From: Amoebophrya sp. A120
Taxonomy: Eukaryota > Sar > Dinophyceae > Syndiniales > Amoebophryaceae
Assembly: GCA_905178155.1 (NCBI GenBank)
Contig: CAJINV010000002.1
Location: 3,601,838 to 3,665,837, forward strand
Length of the DNA: 64,000 nucleotides
Reading direction: 5' to 3'
Shown one piece after another: positions 57,208 through 64,000 of the stretch. The notes beneath the pieces are model-generated. The model had not been told where the DNA came from. It saw only the letters and a program-made list of their open reading frames with translations, and did not search any database. Each line of letters begins with the position of its first letter. Positions within the stretch are counted from its first letter, which is position 1. Both the position numbers and the translations under genes were made by a program.

Positions 57208-60132
57208 ATGACCACCGCTGCCATCGCCTCCTTTTTGCAGGACTCCGCCGACAGCATTGCTGAAACCTATAACTACATCACGCAAGAGACCAACTCGGAC
57301 TTTGTAGACCTGGTGAAGCCCAGCAAACCTTCTACTTCGGTCCCCACGAAGCAACTGGAAGCTGGCTACTTTGTGGACCCGCTCGACGACAAAAGGCCGC
57401 TGAACGACCAAAAACACCACTCGGCGCCGTTGGTTCTCAAGGAGCTCGAGGGGAAGGAGATAAAAAGTAAAGAGGATGGAACTACGCCTGGGGGGATTTC
57501 GTACGGCGGAGGAGGTAGCAGCACTAGCTTCTCCGCGGGAGGGGCGGCCGGTGGTGCACAAGGCTTCGCATCCCAGGCGGTGCAGCAGGGGACGCAGGCG
57601 GCCGCGTATAGTAGTTTGGCTTCGAATTTATGTTGGCTGATCGGTTCTTGTGTGCTGCATGGTTGTATAGTGTGTGCCGTCCTAGCATGACAATTTCTGA
57701 CTTGAATGCAAACTTCGCATGACAAATACTGTAAATCGACAACAGCAACTTCTTCTCCTCTTTGGGCAGCACCGTGCAAGACATCCTCGATCGCGACGGC
57801 CACGTGGAGCATGTAGATGGGACCAAATTTCTATGACAGTGAACAACTCCCCGCTCCCCTCATTTGTACTGCTATTGCATAAACAGCAATGCAAACGCCA
57901 GCGACCCTGGAGCCTGTGCATGACAAATTTATGTGCCTACGGTGGTACTGTTTGAGCTTTCGAGATTTGTCATGCAAACAGTGCCACAGGGAAGTGACTG
58001 GATTTGGCATTTTGCATGACAAATGAGGGGGAGGTGGAGTTGTGCACTGTCATAATTCCCGACCAAGGAAGAAATGGACAAATACGAGGAAGAGCAAAAC
58101 GCCAGTGCGTTACGCGTTGCAAAAGCATCGGTTTGATAGTGGACATCGAGGGCGGAGTAGAACTCGCAATTTTTTAATACAGACTTTGATATCGTTCTTC
58201 CCACCCAGGAAAAGCTTGTATGAGAAACCTCATCAGCTATGGTTGTTGTACTCGTATGGAAATAAACCGAGTAGAGGATCTGTAGTTGTGAACAATGACA
58301 TTCCCTATCCGTCGTGGGTACGATACAACGCCGACGATGCTTTTGCACAGAATACGTTCTGAGTATCGAGGATTTTACCAACAATTCTTCCTCCTCCTCC
58401 TCTTCCCTGGCTGGCTTGCGTAACGACGACTCCCCAAACGGAAGTGACGAAGACCTGGCGAAGCTGAAAATGACCCGGAACCCGTTGAAAATGCAGGCGT
58501 TGCAGATGCAGGAAAAGGATATATTGAAGGAGAACCACAACAGCACTTCTGTTGGAGGACCACCACCATCTTCACAACAAGGCACAACTACAGCAGCAGG
58601 AGGAGCTGCAGCAGGAGGAGGGGGCCCTGCTGGTACAACTACTGCTGTCCTTGTAGTTTCTGGTGACAAACAAGACCCCCGTAAGAAAGAGGAGGACAAA
58701 GTAGACCATTCCGAAGAAGAGGACGACGACAGTAGTACGGACCACGACCTGAAGCCGCACGCCAATTGGAACCGCAACAGCAAATTCGAGGACTTGCAGT
58801 TGACTTCCACCACCAAAAAACGGGCGAGCCAGATCCCGAACGCGCGGGTGACCTACGATATTGGGTTAACGCACTTCCACAAGGAGGACGAAGACCACCC
58901 TTTTCGGCGGGAATTATGACACTGCACAAGAACTCTCCGCCCTCCCCCTCATTTGTATCGCATGAGCAGCAACACAAGCATCAGCAACAATGCCGGTTCT
59001 GCATGACAGATTTGTATTGGAGTACTTATAGTGCTATTCGGGCTACCAGAACTTGTCATGCATAATAGTGACAGGATGGAAGGCGTGGATTTGGTATTTT
59101 GCATGAGAAATGAGGGGGAACGGGGGTTGTGCACGGTCATAGGAATCCCGGACGAACCAGATTCAACGACTGAAAACCCAGTTTCAGCAACGCAAAAAAC
59201 TTTTGAAAGCGAAACTGGATTCGGTGAATTGGATCAAGGGTGGAACTGGAACAGCAGTAGCAGCAGCAAGAACTAGAACCGGCGCAGTGGAAATAGAAAA
59301 TGCAGGGACTAGTAACAGCAAAACTGAGGGAGGAGCAGGAGCTGCTGGTGCACAACAAAAGGAGCCCGCTGTTGCGCCGTCAGGCAATGTTGTGAAAGAA
59401 CCCGGAACCGGACCACAGTTTTTTGAGGACGTGCAAGTTGTCGAGGAGGAGGGGGCGGGTGTAGAAGATGCAAAACAACAAGCACAACCTGCTTCTTCAT
59501 CCCCTACTGCCACAGCTACACAACCAGCAGCAGCAAATACAGATGTCGTGCCAGCGAATAGTACAACAGCCAATGACCACCCGGAAAATTCCCGAGCAAT
59601 GCGGGCATCAAACGGAACTGAAGATAGAAAAGAAGTTTTACCAGAGAACTCTACAATCTTACCCCCGCGACCTACTGCTGAGTCTCCTGCTCCTGCAGCG
59701 GTACTAGAAAAACTGCCACATCCAGAAGAGCAAGACAAAAACAACGCGTCGCAGTCGGAGCAAGAGTCCATTCCAGACTACGCGATGGCGAATAACGTGC
59801 AGGTGGTCGAAAACTCGAAAAAGCGGGTGGTGACCAGTTTGGGTGAGGGGATGAGTCCCGTGGGGACGAAACCCAGTAGTACGACAACGAATTTTCCAGG
59901 TCCTCTAGTTAGTAATCCTGCAGCAACAGAAACAACGTCAGCTGGTGCTGCTGAAACTTCTACCACAAAAATGCAAGCAGCCCCGGAACAAGCAACCGCT
60001 GGTGCTGCCGCGGAGAGCACAACTACAGATGATGCAGCGGCCGCTTCTCGTACCGGCGGCGGCAGTGTGAGTTTTGGCGGCGGGGATTCTCGACCCGGCG
60101 GCGGCAGTGTGAGTTTTGGCGGCGGGGACTGA
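57208..60132 (+). CDS. Disordered hypothetical protein, at least 5 exons
   Basis: Starts at ATG 57208 (A-run before it; TTAAIASFLQDSADSIAETY). Exon 2 ends at 57831 (NFFSSLGSTVQDILDRDG), exon 3 is 58060 to about 58118 (FPTKEEMDKYEEEQNAS), exon 4 runs from about 58359 to 58914, and exon 5 is 59147-60132. The intron between exons 1 and 2 (about 57605-57735) is not resolved: the frame changes from 1 to 0 and the gap contains introner-type motifs, but no TIR pair was found. Compact pieces are the N-terminus, exon 2 and QIQRLKTQFQQRKKLLKAKL in exon 5. The rest is Ser/Thr/Ala/Gly-rich. The C-terminus is a doubled GGGSVSFGGGD. No family recognised. Confidence 0.6.
57832..58054. mobile_element. Introner, family I
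   Basis: Left end TATGACAGTGAACAACTCCC, right end AGTTGTGCACTGTCATA. Direct repeats ATTTC / ATTCC (4 of 5). 228 nt removed. Confidence 0.88.
58119..58354. mobile_element. Introner, family C, boundary uncertain
   Basis: Left end GCAAAAGCATCGG (TACGCGTT before it may be exon or element), right end CGATGCTTTTGCACAGAATA. A 4-bp repeat CGTT fits and keeps the frame (240 nt removed). Starting the element at TACGCG, by analogy with 48418, with its CGT repeat would break the frame. Confidence 0.65.
58915..59141. mobile_element. Introner, family I
   Basis: Left end TATGACACTGCACAAGAACT, right end GGTTGTGCACGGTCATA. Perfect direct repeat GGAAT. 232 nt removed. Confidence 0.9.
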
Positions 60133-61194
60133 GTCGTGGTTTGCTTCATTTACTTCACACGTCGCAAGGAACTGCTAACCCAGGAGGAACTTGACACGAC
60201 AGTCGATTTTTACTCTGTCTTCTGAACCAGGGTTGCTGGTTTGATGATGGGTAGTGGTCTGGAGCAACTTGACTTTTCGAACTCGAAACAATTGATGAAG
60301 TTGATCCGCGTCCATGCTTCCAAGAAAAGAGCACTACGATGTTGAGCAAACGATTTATTTTCGTTTGTGAGGTAAAAACAGTTTCCAAATGAATATCAAT
60401 CTACTATTGCTGCTGTGGCTTTGCGACCACGTGGTCGCCTGTGTTGCGGATGATCACGAGCACAGCAACTCAGTCTGTCCTGCCGAGTGTTCCATCTCCT
60501 CACCGATAGGCTATTACTGTGAATTTGATGTTTTCACAGAATGACTCTCACTCCCGCTAGCGTTTAGAACAAGCACAGCTTAGGACGATTGGATCCACCG
60601 GTCTTCAACATCACTGCACTGACATTTTTGCTGAAGTAGAAGCGTTCCTCGTTGAGACGCGGACTCTGGTTGTCATTTTTAGAAGTTCCCTCGCAGCGTC
60701 TTTCGGAGCGAGGAAAAGAGCATCTCTTTCCATTCCGGAAAAAGAAGAAGATTCGTTTATGTGTCCGCGCTTTTGCCGCGATGATGATGATGAAATTGTT
60801 TCTTTCTGGTCACACGAATAAGGAAGTTGTCGTGTCAATATTTTGCTTGATTTCCTGTATGGTAAGGAACGATACAGTCAAGGACAAGGATCTGGTTTGT
60901 TTGTGCTGCAACGTCATAGTAGATGGGTTCCATCAATTCTGTGCTGCATAAAACAAAGTCAATGACAATACATACGGAAGTAGTAGCTCAATCCACAAAT
61001 TTGAACATACCAAAAAGCTTCTTTATTGCTCTGCTGAAGCAACGCTTTTATGGTGTACTACACTAGCCTGCTCCTTTTGCTGCAATTGCAAATCATCTTC
61101 GATTAGAAAGCAAAATCTACCTTCCAAAAAAAGATAAAACCTGCTGCTTCTGGTAGTGGAATAAGAGGTTCATCATCTATTTCCACCTATAATT
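60133..61194. other. Spacer, no gene recognised
   Basis: AT-rich. A 99-codon frame at 60652-60951 has no recognisable features. Confidence 0.6.
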
Positions 61195-64000
61195 ATGCCC
61201 ACGAGGGGCGTTGGCCCAGTGAAAGCTCTGCATCAAGGAAACCGCTTCTACACAAAAACTTCTGATCGCCAGCATTACAGAAACAACAACACTACCACCC
61301 GGGACGAGAAGGAGAACCACAACCACCACGACGAGTATAACTACCACACCAGGAATTTTCACGCCAGCAGTAGCTACAGATCCTCTGGGGGAGCTGCTCC
61401 TGCTCGGAGTCGTGACTACCACTATCAACAGCATAACAGGTATCAAAATAACAAAAGCGCGGATTGGAATAGAAACTACTACAGGCAGGAAAGTTACAAT
61501 TCCAACCGTCAGGAGCAGTGGTGGCAGAAGAGCGACGGGAGGAGTCAGAACTGTTCTACTTCGTCGAGGGGCAAAAAGAAAAACCACAACTATTGGCCCC
61601 GTAATATTAACCGGCACAACTCGAACTACAACCGGGGGCACCATCAAGAACAAGGTAGTTGTGAAGATCGCTACTCGCGTACGTACGAAGATCGCTACTC
61701 GCGTACGTACAACTGCAACCACCAGACGCAACAAGTAGACATTTACAGTTCCGCAGCTGTTGGCCAAGAAACTAACGAGCGCTATCATGGTCGAGACGGC
61801 CGCTGTGCCGCTCAAAATGGCAGTGGCTACATCAGAAGTGGTCGCACTACGATTATGACCAGCTCTAGTTCTACTTGTGGTCTCAAAAGCAACAAGAAAG
61901 ACACCGATTACCGTTTCAATAACTTTTCGCAAAAACAAGGGCAGCATGAACCTTTGATGCTCCCGGAGTCCCTGCTGAACCAACCGCAAGATCCGCATTT
62001 GACCTGGGAGTCTTCCTTTTCCGGTGGGCACACCCCCGATAGCCGAGAACGGGAGGAGAACGCAATAGCGCACTACGAACGGCAGAAAAATTTGTTTTTT
62101 CTCTCTCCGCCGCCGGTTACGGAGGTTTCTCGTTCTCCACAGAAGGCAACACGGAAGAACATCTTTCAAGATTTTTTTGACGCGCCGCCGAAGGATCATC
62201 AACTACATTTGAAGTACAACAAAAGCGCTGCTCGGTTAGCGTCTAACCAGGGTCACCAACAGCCGCCTTTCGCAGGTCGTACTTCTACGCGCGATCGGAA
62301 GTTCAACGGCAACAACATGATGAAAAAGTACACGGAGGGCCAGCACGTCATGGCTAAGAAGGACGAAGAAAGCGACCACGGGAGTAGCAGTGACAGTGGG
62401 TCGTGGGGGCTCGAAGGGCACGAATCGGAGTCGGAAAGCGGCAACGACGTCGTCCCAACCCCCGCGCTATGCATTGCAAATATGTCTGGGTCTGGAAGGT
62501 TGCAACTTGTGATGCTGTGTCTGGATTCTAGAAAGAGTTGTATTGCATGACCAGCAAGAGGAGTCCAGTTTGTGCTACGCGGGGAGGGCATTTGTCGTGC
62601 GGAATAGGCATCAGGAAGCCTTCTGGAAGTCTGTGATGCTAGGCTCTGCATTACAGGTGTCATGGACCATGCAAAACACGCATGACAAACGTTGCATTCT
62701 TCCAGACCCAGACATATTTGCAATTGATACGCGTCGGAGGTGAAAGGAGATTTATCGGATGTTGACGATGCAGCAGCTCCGGCTTTGCCGAAGATGAACC
62801 AACAAGGACAGCAGCAACTTGATGGCGGCGCGCCGGCAAGCTCGTCGTCCTCAGCTGCTGCTCCGGCTTTGACTGAGAACAGCGTCGCGAAACGACCACA
62901 GGCGAACAAAGGAGAGGACAGCAGTGGCGGGAATGATGATGAAAACGATGAGAACAACAAACATGATACTACTAACAACGGCGCTAGCGCGGGAGAGGGA
63001 ACGGGCGAAAAGAACGGCGGGAAAGATCAAGACACTAGTGGGGGTTCAGGCATTGGAGGGGGTCAGGGAAGCAGTGGTGGCGGAAAAGATGGTAGTAATA
63101 CGAGGATAGTCGAAAATATTTTTTTGATTTTGACATCTTTCTGCAGCGGAACAGCCCCTGCCTCGTGCCACTGATTTTGTTTTTAGCATTAGGTTTTGCG
63201 CAGAATGAAGCCTCATGACATCAAAACATTCGCTTTACCTTACCAATTCTACAGGTGGTGACGACGAGGAGGACGGCGAAGATGATAAAAAGGGAGGTAA
63301 AAAGAACACCAGCACCCCGGAAGTGGAACCAGAGGACGATGAGGAGGACGAGTTACGAATTTGTGAAAAATTTTTAGAGCTGACACGACACGACGATTAA
63401 TTTTTCACACCCCGAGGACATGAAAAATCCTCGACCGAAGCTGTAGCTGCACAAAGTTCGTATGATCCTGCATGGTGCGCACAACCGCTAGCGGAGCATT
63501 TCATGTCTAGTATGAAGTACAAGTGGATTTTTAATTCTTTTTTTGCATCATGAAGAGGACGCACCTTCTGCTCGCTCCTCACATCGAAAAGACGGATTTG
63601 TGAAGGTGGAAACCGTTATGTTCTACAGCTCGACTCATTTTTCGCACTTCATATTGTGAAGAAGAGCAAAAGAAAACAAAGAAGCCTAAGCTAGACAGCA
63701 GTGACAGTGGGTCCAAGAAGATGATGAAAAAGGCTGTGACGCAAGACAACGACGCAGCCCCAATGGACGTGGACGATGATGTTGGGGGTACTATGATTGA
63801 GAACGATGGAGGTAACAAAGCCCAAGATGAAAACAGCCCGGAGAATGATGTTCTTGTCACCAACAAGATGGAAACTACGGATATTATTGACACGAACAAG
63901 TCGGCACCCCCTGCACCTGCTACGGCGATTAAATCTGGTGCTCTTTCTTCGAAAAAAACCACTCCGCCTGCGCCCGCTAGCGGACCGCCTTCTTCTGGGG
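61195..64000 (+). CDS. Asn/His/Tyr-rich disordered protein, 3' partial, at least 4 exons
   Basis: Exons 61195-62467, 62735-63091, 63255 to about 63362, and about 63629 to beyond 64000. The first 200 residues are rich in Asn, His, Tyr, Gln and Arg, with a 24-bp tandem duplication (EDRYSRTY twice, 61668-61710). Exon 1 ends in acidic Ser-rich sequence (SSSDSGSWGLEGHESESES). Later exons are acidic (DDEEDGEDDKKGGKKN) or Lys-rich (KKTKKPKLDSSDSG, resembling a basic nuclear signal). The composition suggests an RNA- or chromatin-associated protein; that is inference. It mixes one introner with conventional GT-AG introns. The exon 3/4 junction is tentative. Confidence 0.65.
62468..62729. mobile_element. 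Introner, family A
   Basis: Left end TATGCATTGCAAATATGTC, right end ATATTTGCAATTGATA. Direct repeats CGCGC / CGCGT (4 of 5). 267 nt removed. Confidence 0.9.
63092..63254 (+). other. GT-AG spliceosomal intron
   Basis: Donor GTAGTAATACG after ...AAAGATG, acceptor TTACCAATTCTACAG. 163 nt, phase 1, joins GAT-G|GT-GGT-GAC in frame. No TIRs. Confidence 0.7.
63363..63628 (+). other. Tentative GT-AG intron
   Basis: Donor GTGAAAAATTTT after ...CGAATTT, acceptor GTTATGTTCTACAG. 266 nt, connects the acidic exon in frame to the KKTKKPKLDSSDSG exon. Other donors are possible. Confidence 0.4.

Noticed and set aside
61177-62202. 341-codon reverse-strand ORF antisense to the Asn/His-rich gene
   Set aside because: It mirrors the codon bias of the forward gene (Val/Arg/Leu runs opposite Asn/Tyr/His codons), and the forward frame continues correctly across an introner.

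Overview
The window looks like nuclear DNA of a dinoflagellate-lineage parasite, most likely Syndiniales (Amoebophrya-like). There are no operons or bacterial ribosome sites. Genes are long and low in complexity and sit in AT-rich spacers. One clear housekeeping gene (spliceosomal SmD3), an FkbM-type methyltransferase and a tyrosine-recombinase-type retroelement are eukaryotic in character. The coding sequences are interrupted by short elements with terminal inverted repeats (TIRs) and 5-bp target-site duplications. These match the introner elements with non-canonical splice sites that have been reported for Amoebophrya genomes; the genus is inferred from that pattern.

The dominant feature is about 50 intron-like elements (ILEs). 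I checked each one inside a gene by hand. Removing the element plus one copy of the flanking repeat restores a continuous reading frame in practically every case, and 30 of them have a perfect 5-bp direct repeat. They fall into families by TIR: A (TGTCTGGGTCTGGAA ends, about 230-290 bp), B (GGAAAAATCCCC ends, about 310-325 bp), C (GCAAAAGTATCG ends, usually 150-180 bp), D (CAAGAAAAAACTGTG), E (GAGAAAAAAGCTGGCAGG), F (GTGAAAAATGCCCCCAC), G (AACCCGCTCAGG), H (GCGTTCTCAAACG), I (ACTGCACAAGAAC), K (GAGAAAAAAATGTTTCACTG) and L (CCTTTGCAAAAACG). All begin with TA (usually TAT) and end with TA or, rarely, CA. All carry internal copies of a motif like TTTGTCATGC / GCATGACAAA.

Layout. 2-5201: a BspA-like repeat gene and a degenerate relative. 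6878-9071: SmD3, a 125-aa protein cut into 8 exons by 7 ILEs. 9072-11932: spacer with one ILE. 11933-16149: a Gln/Ala-rich protein gene. 16150-21088: spacer. 21089-24427: a second low-complexity protein gene. 25000-26600: a mosaic of broken gene pieces. 28033-31704: FkbM-family methyltransferase with 8 ILEs. 32293-35345: a small protein and a coiled-coil protein. 37600-40200: broken retroelement pieces with RT and tyrosine-recombinase-like parts. 40339-41830: a chimeric gene that borrows the 3' end of the 11.9-16.1 kb gene. 41835-47347: 3.3 identical tandem copies of a 1653-bp unit made of pieces found elsewhere in the window. 47628-49710: ankyrin-repeat gene whose 5' end is cut by the array. 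51617-55401: an 8-exon gene with an algal/dinoflagellate-type LNG...KPEN repeat. 55400-57100: a GC-rich island. 57208-60132 and 61195-64000: two disordered-protein genes, the second running off the right edge.

How the parts relate: the genes do not form a pathway. The unifying system is the introner population, which shreds nearly every gene, including one for a core protein of the spliceosome that would have to remove it.
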